Shown here: piece after piece, positions 34,396 through 46,978 of the stretch
Position numbering within the stretch: position 1 is the stretch's first letter
Layout: every line of letters begins with the position of its first letter
NCBI GenBank assembly: GCA_916700875.1
Contig: CAKAKS010000187.1
Span: 33,101-97,100, forward strand
Length of the DNA: 64,000 bases
Direction: 5' to 3'
Origin: Sebastes aleutianus
Taxonomy: Eukaryota; Chordata; Actinopteri; Perciformes; Sebastidae
The notes under the pieces: generated by a model
Seen by the model: the letters and a program-made list of their open reading frames with translations, nothing else
What the model was told of the DNA's origin: nothing
Databases searched by the model: none
Made by a program: the position numbers and the translations under genes

Positions 34396-36418
34396 TCAAA
34401 AACGTATGCATCAATGCATGTGTGCTTAAATGTGAATGTGTCTGCGTGCACAAGCGTGTGCATGTACATACAGTACGTGTGTGTGCTCATCTGGCTGTGC
34501 ATATCAGCATCTACCTCAACACAGGCGAGGATTAACAAGCCTCTTTGGAGTTGCAAAGCGGAAGGGGGTGAAAATGCATGTGGATTACATATAGCGAGCA
34601 TCATCTTGCCGTGATGCTTTTAATGAAGTCCTGTGTGTTTAAACCTGCGTGTGTGAAAAGGCCCACATCGCGTAAGGCTCTAGCTTGCCGGCCCGCGAGG
34701 CTTGCCAGATTGCTAATACATTCCGAGTCTGTCCATAAGCCCAGGTAGGGGCAGAATCTAGGAGATATCTTATGCACGGCCGCGTGTGTTCACGCTGCGA
34801 CCCACCCTGTGTCACTCATTTTGTCCTGACTTGTGAGGGATTACCGCAGTGTGGGCTTGTGCTGAGGTGGCAAAATAGAAAGGGATAAGAAGAGGAGAGG
34901 AAGCTATACCGGGCTGAACGTGTCTGTGTTTTACATACAGGCCGAATCTCCGGGAAACCTGTAGCAGTTTGATTGGATCCTGCTGTGGGAGACGTTAATG
35001 TATGTCATCTATTGCTATTAGAGTCTATAGAAAGAAGTGAATGGAAAGATGGGGGCACAGGTTTTATAGAAGTAACAGTAGATCTGGTTTAGGTAAAGCT
35101 GGATAAATCAAATAGGATAGTCACGGGTATTCCAACTGCATGCTTTGAAAGTGAGCTCAATAGTGCCTTTTGCAACAACAGAGTAACAGGAAAAAGGAGA
35201 TTTGGTGCGTTTGTGCGATACAGCAAAGCATGCAATTGCCTCCTGGATTTCCACAGTTTAGGCGCAAAGTATGTGCAAATTATTTCATTCACCTGACACC
35301 AAAGAACAGCGGTCGCCTGGCACTTTCAGAGAAAATTAAATTAAGCGCCCAGAAAATGTTCGAGAAAAAACTTGGAGGATATAGAATGGATTTATGGCTT
35401 TAAATCTGATGGAGCTTGATACTAATGCGGTATAAATCCTCGCCTTTCATTATAGTATTATATGAAATGCATTGGAATGGAGCGATGGATCCTATTTGAC
35501 ATTCCGTTACCAGAGCAGTTGTGCACAGCTTCACACTTAAGCCCTTTAAAGCTAATACATAAATGTAACATTACATATAGCTGCGGCGCTCAACAGCAGC
35601 TTTTTTTTTTTTTTTCCTTCTTCCGACTGAATCAGCAAACACGTGAGATGATTCTCCCAAATGGTTTAATTACTCAAACAGATTGAGGAGCGTAATGATG
35701 TTTTGCCTCTCCAATGGCAACAATGCTGCTAATCGGCTCAGCTATTATTCTGACAATGAAAATGAATCATAAGATGCTTGTTCTTTTTTTTTTTTACAAT
35801 ATGTTAATGTCGCACACTGTAATCGACTGGGCTCATGGAACGATTTAGAGGCAAGAAGTGTGCGGTGAATGTGTTCGCAGTATCGAGATCAAAAAAAGGA
35901 TTCCACAATTTGTCTTTTTTTTATCATTTGAAGAACTTCAGTGTTTGGATGGAGCTGGAGTGACAATTCTCTTTGTCTCTCTTGTAGCAGACTAAACTGA
36001 TACATAGTCTAAATTATGTATAAAAAAAATGAAAATATTGAATATAAGACTCCCTTGAGAAGAGATTTTCTTTGGCCGCTCCAAGACGAACACAAAGAGG
36101 GTTTCTAAATGTCTCTTTTTTTCCAGTGCAGGTCATCATTGATGCACCCGATTCCTCCTACTACTGAAGAAGGACTGGGCCCTTGCTGGCCGGCTTGTAC
36201 TGCAGGTGTTGGGTGCTAGATGGGGTCCATTTTGTCCAGTGTCATTTGGTGAGGGGGTAGACGGGGGGGGGACGGCGGCAGATGCATTGTGCCCTATGGC
36301 GTGGCTGTGGCGGCAGCACGTATGGGCTCCATTGTGCTGCGATTATGTAGGACGAGCACGCCGCCTGCTAATCCGCCTGTGGGAGGGTGCATGCCTGTGA
36401 ATTATTGCACTTTGGGAG

Positions 36419-36540
36419 AGAAAAAAGAAGGAAAAGAGAGAGAGAGAGAGAGGGAGATGAGGAGCACGGGAAGAAGAAGAAGTAGAAGAAGAAGAAGAGG
36501 AGGAGGAGGAGCGAGAGACAGAGAGAGAGAAGCCCCCTTG
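36419..36540. repeat. GA/GAA/GGA purine-rich low-complexity tract
   Basis: GAGAGA runs pass into AGAAGAAG and GGAGGAGG runs, with few pyrimidines on the plus strand. Confidence 0.88.
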
Positions 36541-36699
36541 GCTGTGATTATGAAATGGTCTGTCACAGATTAAGGCTACAGGGATGCAGGCAGAGATGAG
36601 CCAGAGCCTCCCACAGACACTCTGGCTAGTCAGGCTGCTTCATTGAGCTTACCTGAGGTTATACACGCCTCGCATCCATCGGTGGATGTACAGCACACA

Positions 36700-36722
36700 C
36701 ATACACACACACACACACACAT
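36700..36722. repeat. (CA)n microsatellite
   Basis: CA units with a single TA interruption, directly upstream of a purine-rich tract. Confidence 0.9.
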
Positions 36723-38153
36723 ACCGGGAAAAGAGGGAGGAGGGGAAGGCAAGAGAAAATGAGAGGGAGGGAGAGATTGAGAACGAGAGGAGAAAGCGTG
36801 AAAACAAACATGCTCCAAATAGGCTTGCAATTGAAAGAGAAGGGAAGAAAGAGGAAGAGAGGGAGAGAGAACTGTGCCCAAGGAAAAACACAAGAAAATA
36901 AAAGGGAGAAGGGAGAGAGGGAGCTCGAGAAGGCTGGCAGCCACAAAAGCCAGTGACTAAAATAAGACCTGTGTGGCTATTGTCTGTTTCCAGGAGGGCT
37001 TTGGTGATAAAAAAGCCCACGCTATTTGTCTTTCTCTTGCCTTGCCCTCCTCGAGAGCATAGATACCTGGAGATGTTTTTTAAACCGGGAGATAGAGGAG
37101 AGAGTATGTCAGGAGAGAACAGCGTGCACTATGTGTTCACAAAGTGGAGGACTGGGTGTCTTCTGCGGGTTTGTATAATTACACCGGGAGTCTTTAACCT
37201 AAGTATCTATTATTTTCACGCCTGGCAGCTTCAGAGGTGTGCAGCGTTGTGAAAAGGGTAAGAAATACTCAACTCTTCACTGATTGATTGACAACTACAG
37301 CCTGCACAGTTCTGTCCAATCACACGCTCCACTGTCAGGTTGATTCTTCCCCCGGCTTCAAGTGGGAAAGAAAAGCCGCTGCCAGAGTTTGTTACGGCGG
37401 AAACATCCGCGTTTGATTGGCAGGCCGGCCCTCTTTCAGGACAGACAGAGCCAATCAGCTTAATTAGCCCGATGGTATTTCCAGGTTTTGTATCTACAAG
37501 GCTGGGATTTGTGAGTAAGGATTTAAGTTTCAGCCTTTTGTTTAAGGATTCACCGGGGCTTGCAAGTCTCTTCCACTGTAAGTCAGACGGGAAGTAGATA
37601 TGCATCAGACAAGCATTGGTAGGAGTTTCATACAGGTGTAGACAGGTGTTTTTTTTCCCTCCAGGTGTGGTGGTAACTCATCTTCTAAGTGTTAGGAAGA
37701 TAGCAGAGAGGATGGTTCTGTCTACAGGCCACTGTTGCCCTGAATAAATAATGTGTAGCGTGATACTAAAGGTGTCAGTGTGGTTCAAATGAAGCGCTTG
37801 TCAGATCATCGAACAGCATCTGAAACAGTTTTTTGGAACCTTTCCGAAATCCGACAAGCACAACCATTTCACACAGTGACTGGCAAGGTGTGTGGAGCAG
37901 AGAAATTATAAAGGTTTTGAATTTCTCCCTCAAACTGTACAATCAAGTACAACATCAGGAATGCCCTAGAGATGAGACCGTCCGAATGTGTGCTCTGTTA
38001 AACTATTTGCACGATTATCACATCTCATACCTTCCTATGAATGCGTTTCCATCCATCTGTTTTCATGCACATTTTCCTGAGAGGAAACCGCAGAAATTTG
38101 GAAAGAGTCTAAATATCACAAAAAGGCTTTTGGGGAAAAAGTGATGTATCAAT

Positions 38154-38851
38154 TAGGGATGTCGTAATAACCGCAATATATGACAAGGCAACCGCAGGGA
38201 TATGGCAAGCAACCTCTAAAACCATTATGTTCACATTGTTTTCTTTTTTAAATTCTTTGCAATGGGAGTGCCGCATTTTTGCACAGCAGCAGCGTGACGA
38301 GGTGCCGTGCATCTATTCTGCGCTGAGCGCTGCACGTATGGTGTTTGTTTCTGATCGCCAAGAGTTGAACATTTTGTTCAACTTTGGGTAAAACTCCACA
38401 AAGACCAACCGTCACATCCTACATGGAGGCTACAAGTGCTGAACAAATTTAATGGAGGATAAATGAACCCACATAGACCAGCGGGTCTGTCGTCTCTCTC
38501 TACCTGCTTCAGCGTTCCTTCATCCAGAGGAAGTTCTCTACCTTGTGCCAACATTTTGATATTCTTTGATAGTTTCATAGCAACCAGACGCAACCAAAGC
38601 CCAGCGGAAAAAAAACGTTGGGCCTCATTGCCCTTCTGTGTTCTGCATTTAACTATAAACAAGTATTCAATTCGTTTTAAAACTGTCATCTTAGTCAGTT
38701 AAAAAGCAACAATAAAGCTTATTTATATAACACTGAAATCAGGATAAAAGAAGTAATTTACAAAAAAAGAAAAGTTGCAATAATACCACATATTATGCTG
38801 TTGAGCCAATCATTATCACCGTAGGGGAAATTACTTCACCGCGACAGCCTT
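38154..38851. mobile_element. Probable hAT-like element (TAGGGATGTCG ends)
   Basis: The left end TAGGGATGTCGTAATAACCGC and the inverse of the right end (TAAGGCTGTCGCGGTGAAG) share an imperfect inverted repeat. The right part also carries the ACCGTAGGGG/CACCGCGACAG words expected of such termini. Open frames inside on both strands show no domain. The assignment rests on termini alone. Confidence 0.5.
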
Positions 38852-41784
38852 AGTATCAATAAAAAGCACAATGTGACAAAGTGCAATGGAAACTTTCTTA
38901 GATAAATCATGACATAATCATCCACTAAAGCTTCCGCTCAACTGAAGAGACAGAAAATAGCGGCAGACGAAACATCAGATCCGTGTGGAGCGATGAGGAG
39001 ACCGTAAAGTTCCTCATATTAACACATTAAACACTCATACATGTCATATTTCCCTCACTTTTTCTTCATGGTTTTCCACCTTGTGAGGTTCGACTGGCGC
39101 TCTTTTTGATTACGTCATCTCGTCATCATCTTCTGCAATAGCTTAACACCACCAGCTGTTTATCTCAATGTGCCCTACTCTTAATATCTGCATCATCGGT
39201 AGTGGATGTAAACGTGCATTGATTTGCATTTTCTTTTGCTGATTTTCTGGAAAATTTGGTTAAAAATTAGCTCTACATTTGCATGAAAATCTGACTTATG
39301 ATGACAGCCTTTCGAGTGTGGCCATTCAGAGCAGCTATACACACTAAAGCCTTTGGATATGATTAGACGACACTTTGATAACATGTTATGTGTGCATTCA
39401 TGATAAAGTGCTGTGAATAAAAGCATCATCAATTTAATAAAATGACCGAAACATAAATACAGGAGACATTATGTGGTATGACCATGTTACCTTGGAAAGT
39501 AAATGGCCACTTTTTGTTACATTTCTGTAATAACATGTTCTTCTGGGGATGTAGGAGAAGCAAATGACATTCATTTCCATATTCAGAGTGTATTTATTAG
39601 CACACAGTCTGCTGCTTACTGGCTCTGCATAGAAACTCAAGGACACAGGGCAGCACTTTCACAACCATGTGACCCTATTGTGGTCGTACTTCTACTAACA
39701 TGCTACTGCTTACCCATCAGACCGTATTAGATGAGAGGATAACCCTTTAAAAGTGGTGAGTTATTACAACATCTCGGCCTGACACGCCTGTGACAACCCA
39801 AGCTGATGCCAGATAATTGCCCCCGTGCTCGCCACTTAATGAACATAATTACCACATTCTTCGGTGTTCACCCCGTGATTAATTGTTACAACATTTCTTT
39901 GTTGAGTTCCGACAAATTACCCCCTCGCACCACCGTTGCCATTTTCACATCAGGCAATCATAAAGTACGCAAGCAGGCACTCATAAAAGACAGCCTAGAG
40001 CCACTTGAGAGCCATGTTGGGATTATTGAAGGAGGCAGAGGAAGTTAAGGACTCACCAATCAGTCAATTATAATCATTGGGGAAAGGTTTTTGAAGCTGT
40101 CATTCCTCTAGGAGAGGAGAAGAGGGGTGATCTCATGAGCGCTGTATCCGGCGTGTCAGTTAGCTGTACACACACACACAGCGCCTTATGCAGATGCACA
40201 CGCAAATAATATGAAAGGGAGGATCTAAATAACTACAAATGCCTCAGAAATCAATGGTGCGCACACAAAATCACTTTGAGCTCCGTGACACCTGTGAACT
40301 TAAACGAAAACATGTCCGTACAAAGTCAAACGGAACAAGTTCTAATCCAATTCTTGCTCGTGTTTGGGGGCAATTAGCTCGGGCGTATTTCACAGACGAC
40401 CTAATTGAGAAGCTGTCACCAAGTTAAGCAAGGCTTGTCTTAAGAGCATTTGCTTAATAAGCCATGGCCTAATGCAATAAGGTGCCTATTCCCAATCAGC
40501 CATGACAAAGCCTAATATATGCCAGGCGGAATGAGCAAGAGGAGCGGGAGTCTGGGGGCCGAGTAATGATCGCGACGATAGGAAAGTGTGATTTAAAGAG
40601 TTTGGAGAGATGAGACCTGTCCCGCCCAAAACACAGTCCTTTTCCCGGTGTGAGGAAGATGAAGTGTGTGTTCAGCATGGCCTCCTGTTGAGAGGAACGT
40701 GCTTCTTTTCTTGGCTTCGCACCTCCGTGCGCTTATATTCATGTATACACACAAACACAGCTTCACGTTCAGACACATGTATACAGTACACACAACCCAC
40801 AGCGCTTCTGCGTGATTGATTCAGCGAAGCATCAGATCGCTCACTGTGACAAATAGCTGGCTGACAGACGAACACAAAAAAGCCCACACCCTAACACCTA
40901 ACCTGTGAGGGGGACTGGGGCAAGGGAGGGGGCTGACCTAGCAGCAGGCCTCCACAGCTGTCTCCATCAGCTTTCTCTTTCACCAGCCTCCTTCTCCCTC
41001 CGTCCGATTTTCTCTATCCCTCCCTCCCTGTCTTCCTTTTCAGCTTACTTTTACCTTTTTTCCGTCCCTTATCCTCATCAGTATCTCTGTAAGGTATTCT
41101 GTCCCTCCCTCTATCTCTCTCTCTCTCCCTCTCCTTCTCGGGGAGTGATAGATTCCCCCTCAGTTCATTTATCCTGGAAGCGGAGGAGACGGCAGTGTGA
41201 TGTGATCCATCTCGCCGGCGATGGAGGGAGCGCGGCGTCCCTGATCACAGGCCCTATCAATCTCACTCATAGGGGCCGGATCAGCGCTGCTGTCAGACAG
41301 CAGACACACATGGCCTGTTTGCCTGCCTAGGACTTCCTACTGTACCTAGCGCACTAGCACTCACTGGGGATGTGACTGTAGTTGAAATAGGGAGACCCAC
41401 AGAGGGGATGTTGCTGTTTCTCAACTCCAGAGAGGGAGATACTTTAGTCCTACTCAGATGCTGCTGGCAGGACTTGAACTTGGGGGGAAATGAGTTAAAG
41501 CCATGTTTGGAAAGTTCAGATATGTTTAAAGCAATGCTCTGATAGTGGTTTGCAATGAAAATTTTAAAAAGTTATAGCTCATATTATGAGGGAAACAATG
41601 GTTGTGTTACTGTGCAAGTCGACTAAGTTTCAGATCCGTGTTGTTGCCAGAGAACATGTCTGTTAGGGCAGCTCTCCTCGCCCTGACCCATCGAGGTGAA
41701 CCCCCGGTTGAGAAGTGTAAAAATATTTTTGGTTCATTATGAAACTGATGCGGACGACATTTGACCGCATTTGACTATGTTAAT
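38852..41784. other. Non-coding; candidate conserved blocks
   Basis: The stretches 39440-40030 and 40230-40560 are repeat-poor with ATTA/TAAT words (for example GTGATTAATTGTTACAAC near 39875) and could be regulatory. The stretch 40960-41145 is a CT-rich low-complexity tract. The 141-codon frame at 40905-41330 is largely serine/proline from that tract and is not credible. Confidence 0.35.
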
Positions 41785-42291
41785 TAGGGATGCACCGATC
41801 CAACTGTTTCAGTCTCAATACCGATACCTGGGCTTTGTGTTTCGGCCGATACCTGATAGCAGTGTTTAATTAATAAGCTGTATGCTTCACTATGTGGAAG
41901 TGATGGGATCATTCTTTTATGTGTAAGGCAACATCAGACTTGACTTAAACATTGCTTTCCTAACTTTGTAAAACAAAATGTGACCAATAAATACATAGAT
42001 ATAAATGTATTTAATTGTTCTTTATTATTAAAATAATAAATCGTACACCAGCAACTTGGTAAAAATCTTAAAAATTAACAGGAATTACAATTTAGGTGTA
42101 AACCTTTTTAATGCAGCAAACAATTTGTCAAAACTTAAACAGGAATTAAAATTACAGTATATCATGTGTATAGTATATAAACATAAAATTGAATTGAATG
42201 GATCGGTCCCGTTGTCGCCGATATCCGATCAAGCTATTTGAGTCAGTATCGGCCCGATAGCCGATCCAGTATCGGTATCGGTGCATCCCTA
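41785..42291. mobile_element. hAT-like non-autonomous element (TAGGGATGCACCGAT ends)
   Basis: TAGGGATGCACCGAT at 41785 is the exact reverse complement of ATCGGTGCATCCCTA ending at 42291. Subterminal CCGATA words recur (AATACCGATACC at the left; GTATCGGCCCGATAGCCGATCC at the right), typical of this widespread teleost family. The 507-bp unit has no coding capacity. No clear 8-bp target duplication was seen. Confidence 0.88.
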
Positions 42292-43932
42292 TCTAAAATG
42301 TAAGAATTTGCTACTGTTCACAATGTTTGGCCATTTGATAGATTACATTTTTCAAAAAGTTTGAATTCTCGTACCCTCTCAGCACTAATTTAATTTAAAA
42401 TGAAATGTTTTGGTTTTAGAACGTTCTTCAGGCCTAAAACTCACACAATATGAAACCGCATCTTTATAGGCTGCATCAGCTAATTAGAAAATGAGTGAAA
42501 CCACAAACATCTGAGACAATTACACCATCAATAATTGACTTGAAAACACCTAAAATGAGTCTAATAATGTATCGTAAGATCTAAAGAATACTAATAGAAA
42601 ATACTAGACGGGCAATGCAATTAAAGGATTTTTCTTAAGTTCATAACAAGTTCAACATGGGGGAGGAGGTAGGACGATCAGACAACAACCAGTCCAAGTC
42701 ACTTATTCAAACTGAAAATAATCTCATAACCAAGAATAGATTAAATTATACATTTAATACCAATAAATCAGTTAATTTACTGATGAAAATAATCAGCTTT
42801 ATAGAATGAAGTGTGAACCATTCACCCAACGTGCGAGCCATATCGAGAGAACTGCACATTCTTAATCAGTTTCCTACAATAAAACTAATATTATGGTTCT
42901 ATTTTCATACCACACACACTGCACATTTTGAGTTCTGTCAAATATTGGCAATATGAGGATTACTATTTGAGAGGCAGCATTTCAATCCATGTCTGACCAT
43001 ATTTCCCAATACACTTGCCATATGCTGTATCAAAACACATCAAACTCTCCTTGACACTCAAGTACACAAAATCGCCCTCGCCCGTGACATAAACCACCCT
43101 TTACACACACTCCCCTTTACACACTCTGACACCCCTCAAAAAACACTTCCCTGCTGACGTGTAACACTCTCATGCACTCATCCACAGACACTTCATAACC
43201 TGACATGCATCACCCTGACACGCACACACATGCACACATCCGCACACATCAAAAAGCAGTGGGCTGTAAAGCGCTGTCCCTATCCACCCCAGACAGCGTC
43301 GACCAATCAAATTAGGCCTGATCAAAACATGCCATTCAAAGCCAGGGCTGGGGGGTGGTGGGGGGGGGTGGGGGCGTTCAGGGGAGCGCAGCCGACGCTC
43401 TGACCTTGGGAGCAATTAGCATGACCAGAGAGGGAGAGAGACGGAGACAGAGACTGGGAGAGAAAGAGAGAGAGGAGGGGGGGGGGCCTGAGCGGAATAA
43501 AGAAGGAGGTAATGCAAAAAGCACCCCCACCTCACTAGATCTGCAAATAGGGGATGGAGCCCTCTGAGGGCCCACTCAGCACAAGGCCCTGGTCTTAGCA
43601 ACCTCCTCCTCCCTTGCAGCCCCTTCACCCGAGCTCCTCTAACTCCCCCGCCGCCTCCCAGAGTTCCCTGGTGCGAGCCCTGGGCCCAGGTCTCCCCCTG
43701 AGGAAGCCGAGGCCTCATCTCCGTGTCTTCTTCACACTTGCTCTCATTAGATCCCGCTTGTCATATTTGATTTTGTAGGTCATTAGGTTCCATAAGGTCG
43801 CTATATGTGTTTGAGGTAAAACAATACCGTGCGGTGGATTTTTTACATACTGCGGAGTTCTTTTGCTCATTTCAACATAAAGGATGAATTAAACGGAATA
43901 AGATCAATAGTGACATTGAACTCCCTCGACAC
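42292..43932. other. Non-coding
   Basis: AT-rich and repeat-poor to about 43000, then CA-rich DNA at 43100-43250. G-rich DNA lies at 43347-43375, followed by a GA tract and a G8 run near 43480-43490. Short frames at 43350-43720 are products of these tracts. Confidence 0.4.
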
Positions 43933-44037
43933 ACACACACCTCCTCTACATAGAGTATACACACACCTCCTCTACATAGAGTATACACACACCTCTCCTC
44001 TACATAGAGTATACACACACCTCTCCTCTACATAGAG
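43933..44037. repeat. Minisatellite, 26/28-bp unit, four copies
   Basis: The unit is ACACACAC plus CTCCTCTAC plus ATAGAGTAT. The first two units are 26 bp (43933-43958, 43959-43984), the third is 28 bp with an added CT (43985-44012), and the fourth is partial (to 44037). Each unit carries the near-palindrome CTCTACATAGAG. Confidence 0.93.
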
Positions 44038-44706
44038 GTTCATTAATTATCCAGTAATATATCAAAACATCTTGTAGTGTTTCAGTATTTTTCAATCCAA
44101 TATCTTCTATCTTTGATAATACAATATTGTCTGTCAGTGTCATCAAAAGTCTCACTTACAACTCCTCTGTTTCCTTTCAAAGGCTGCAGCATTTGTTAAT
44201 GTTAACATTCGTCGGCTGTGTTTACACAACCATGTATTCCTCCAGCGTAGGGACGGCGCTCGTGACACTCCACCACCCCAATCCCCCCCGACCCACCCAT
44301 CCCCACCCACCCCCACCATCTACCTGGGAATCTAATTTCGATTGACTGCCAGACGGAGGAGGTTTGAGGTTACAACCATACAGTAAAAAGGCTGGGCAGG
44401 GCCGCCTAACTGAGGTGCACAGGTTCAAATTGTTTTCTATAAGTCACCTCTACGGGGGATTTGTGTTTATCCCTGGCCATTGATTTGTTTCTGGGGTTCA
44501 TTGGGTAAGAGGGAGAGACGGTAGACCAAAGAGGGGAATCCAAGAGAGACCGAAAGAGGGCCTAGCGTCCTTCTCTCGGACCTCCAGAGAGAGGGGAGTT
44601 GAGAGAGGGAGAGAAGGTCACTGAGTTGGCGATGGAAACCGTGTTTTTGTAGCTTTTTAAGTACAATGTATTTTATGGGATCGTATGTGGTCGGTTTTAG
44701 CATATA
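44038..44706. other. Non-coding
   Basis: A C-rich stretch of CCCACCC type lies at 44270-44320 and GA-rich DNA at about 44505-44610. No gene is visible. Confidence 0.4.
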
Positions 44707-45402
44707 TTACTGCTGAAACTATTATGTGATTTGCTTAGATGAATTAAAAAAACGAAAATTAATCACTTAAGTTATTTATTAAGCAAAAACACCACATATG
44801 TTGATATGAGCTTCTCAAATTTGCTGCTTTTCTCTGTTTTACATTATTGAATATGTCATTAATTTGCACATCAATATATTTTTGCGAACTGTTGTTTTTG
44901 TCACTTTCAAAAAGAATGCAAATATTACGCGGCAAAAAAGCAACATACTGTTTTTCCGGAACAAGGTTGATTTTTCTGAGCTTTCGCACCGCGAATAAAG
45001 GCAATAACATTGTGTGGAACGGGTTGAGTTGCGCCTATATCTGTGAAACAACAACACGGAGTCTCCGTAGTCCGAACTAAGATGGCAAACTTTATTACTC
45101 CTTTCAACCTTGACAAAGGCAGTCCATACCAGATCAACTCCTTCCATTCTTACCTTTCACAATAAAAGACACTTACAAATATTCCCAGGTGAGTATTTTC
45201 CATTTTTGTGTTGTTTAATTGTCACGCCCCCGGTGTGTAAAGGTCTTAAGTCACATAAAACTAGCAATTTGTGGTCTCTGAAATTGTAATTGTAATTTTT
45301 CACTTATTATTTGACATTTCATAAATGAAACAATTAATCAATTAATCATAAAATGTCCAACATAACAATGAATGATGAAAAAAATCATTAGTTGCAGCCC
45401 TA
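44707..45402. mobile_element. hAT-like element, family A, interrupted in the middle
   Basis: The left part (44707-44865) matches the family seen at 50936-51290, including GCTTCTCAAATTTGCTGC and TTTTCTCTGTTTTACATT. The right part (45290-45402) resumes with TTTTTCACTTATTATTTGACATTTCA and ends in CATTAGTTGCAGCCCTA. About 425 bp of unrelated sequence separates them, where the other copies have about 130 bp. Confidence 0.68.
44866..45290. mobile_element. Unclassified insertion within the family A element
   Basis: This stretch has no counterpart in the other copies of the host element. It includes ACAACAACACGGAGTCTCCG (about 45048) and GATGGCAAACTTTATTACTCC (about 45081). No terminal inverted repeats, long tail or target duplication could be recognised by eye, so its class is open and its ends are approximate. 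Confidence 0.4.
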
Positions 45403-46625
45403 AGTGGGTTTATGGTATACCTTTTGTGTGTCTATGTTTAGGTTTATGTGCATTCTGTATTTCAAAGCTACATTTGTGAACTATAAAGTTAAAAGTTGAG
45501 TTGAGCTCAGTTTCAATTCAAATTCAAGAAGTTGATGAACAAGACTTTCAATGACGTGAAGCATTACCTCACAGTCAACCAGTTCTCTCTGCCATATTAA
45601 GAGCATTACTGTATATATTTTACACTTTTTTGGTGCCTTCTCCTCCTCCTGATCTCTCTTTCACCTACGAACCCCCCACGCAGGTTTAAACCTGTCTGGC
45701 GTTCATACAGTTTATAATATTCAATCATACACATATGCACAAACAAACGTCGTGCTTTCATTGCCAAACACTTTGGCATCAACCCGACATTGTGGTATTA
45801 TTTTCTTTCTTTTCTTTTTGTCTATTCTAGTTTTGTCTTTCTGTTACAATAGGATATTCCTGATGGGGGGATTTCCATTTCCCTGCATTGTTCTACCAAG
45901 CTCTTGTCATTCTGCGTCTGTTGTTCTCATCTCATAATGCTGCTGTGGCGCTCGCCCCATGACTCGCCTGTTTCAGATTCACTTAGTGGCTTAATTACCA
46001 CTGAGCGTCTTCAATGTAAACGATAGACAAATGGAAAACAAATACAATCAACACACTGTCTTATTAACCAGGTTGTCTGATCCTCCCCAACAAGTCTTCT
46101 GCGAGGCAATACCTCGTCTCCATGTGTGTTCTGTACGCCGCAATGTGCTGATGGAGAGGCTGTGAAGTGAATGTAAATACAGGTTTGCATATGCACACAA
46201 TACAACATTGGTTTGTAATTGGGAAAAGGTAAGGGGATATAGGGACGACGAAGCAAAGCACTATTAGGTCCATCACTTAGTTTGAACAAAGTAAACAACA
46301 AGAGCAGCCAAATGCAAAATGAAGCCTAACACTGTATCTCTGAATTGGTGTTTATGTTAAAAAACAAATCAAACTGTATGTATATAGTGCCTTAGGTACA
46401 ATATTAGAATGGTAGTGCTTCACGACGAAATAAAAAAGATAATTAAAAAGATGATATGTAATGAATAAACACTAATAAAGAAAGAAAAGAAATAGATAAA
46501 AGGTCAAATAAAATACATTAAAAGTGACAAAGAGAAATCACATGAAAGACATTTGTCAATACTTAAATAAAAAGGTAGATAAAGGTTATATTTACACTTA
46601 TTTTCATGAAGCAGGACCTCGTGTA
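45403..46625. other. Non-coding
   Basis: Mixed AT-rich sequence. The stretch 46420-46600 is A-rich. Two overlapping minus-strand frames at 46011-46301 are unrecognised and probably accidental. Confidence 0.4.
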
Positions 46626-46978
46626 ACTAACAACTAAGAATTAGTTTCAATATTGATTAATCTGCCAGTTATTTTCTCCATTAATCGATTAAACATTTGG
46701 TGTGTGAAATAGCAAAAACAAAATGCACATCATGTTTTCCTCCAGCTCAAGTTGACATATTCAAATAGTTTTGTCTAACCAACTGTCTAACACCCACGGG
46801 CATTCAGTTTACTATCACAGATGTCTAAAAAACATCAGCATATATTCACATTTGAGAAGTCAGTTTGTTGGTGTTTTGCTGGAAACATGACCTAAACCAT
46901 TAATTATCAAAACAGTTCTTGATTATCCGTCGATTTGCTGATTGATTGATTGACTGTCTGCTTTAGCGCTAACCTCAG
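46626..46978. mobile_element. hAT-like element of the GCAACTAA group, decayed
   Basis: The left part reads TAACTAACAACTAAGAATTAG and then ATATTGATTAATCTGCCAG, with ATTAATCGATTAAAC close behind. The right part has ATTAATTATCAAAACAGTTC and GATTGATTGATTGAC. The arrangement matches the family of the other GCTGCAAC-type elements here, read left to right. Both termini are decayed. Confidence 0.62.

Larger units (their letters stand above)
34396..38153. other. Non-coding; purine tracts and candidate regulatory stretches
   Basis: The stretch 35090-35720 is repeat-poor with homeodomain-like words and could be a conserved element. The stretches 36420-36540 and 36728-36940 are purine-rich on the plus strand. 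The stretch 37310-37460 carries three CCAAT-type motifs. A weak acceptor-like TTTTTTTCCAG at 36116-36126, followed by an open 79-base stretch to a poor donor at 36206, was judged too weak to call. No recognised gene is present. Confidence 0.35.

Noticed and set aside
36127..36205. Possible small exon after TTTTTTTCCAG
   Set aside because: The stretch is open in one frame, but the donor (GTGTTG) is poor and the peptide is unrecognised; the evidence is too thin to list.
40905..41330. 141-codon open frame with a hydrophobic middle
   Set aside because: The hydrophobic and serine-rich middle is the translation of a CT-rich tract, not a membrane segment.
43933..44037. Possible CRISPR-like array
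   Set aside because: The units are directly contiguous with no unique spacers, so this is a minisatellite in a vertebrate genome.
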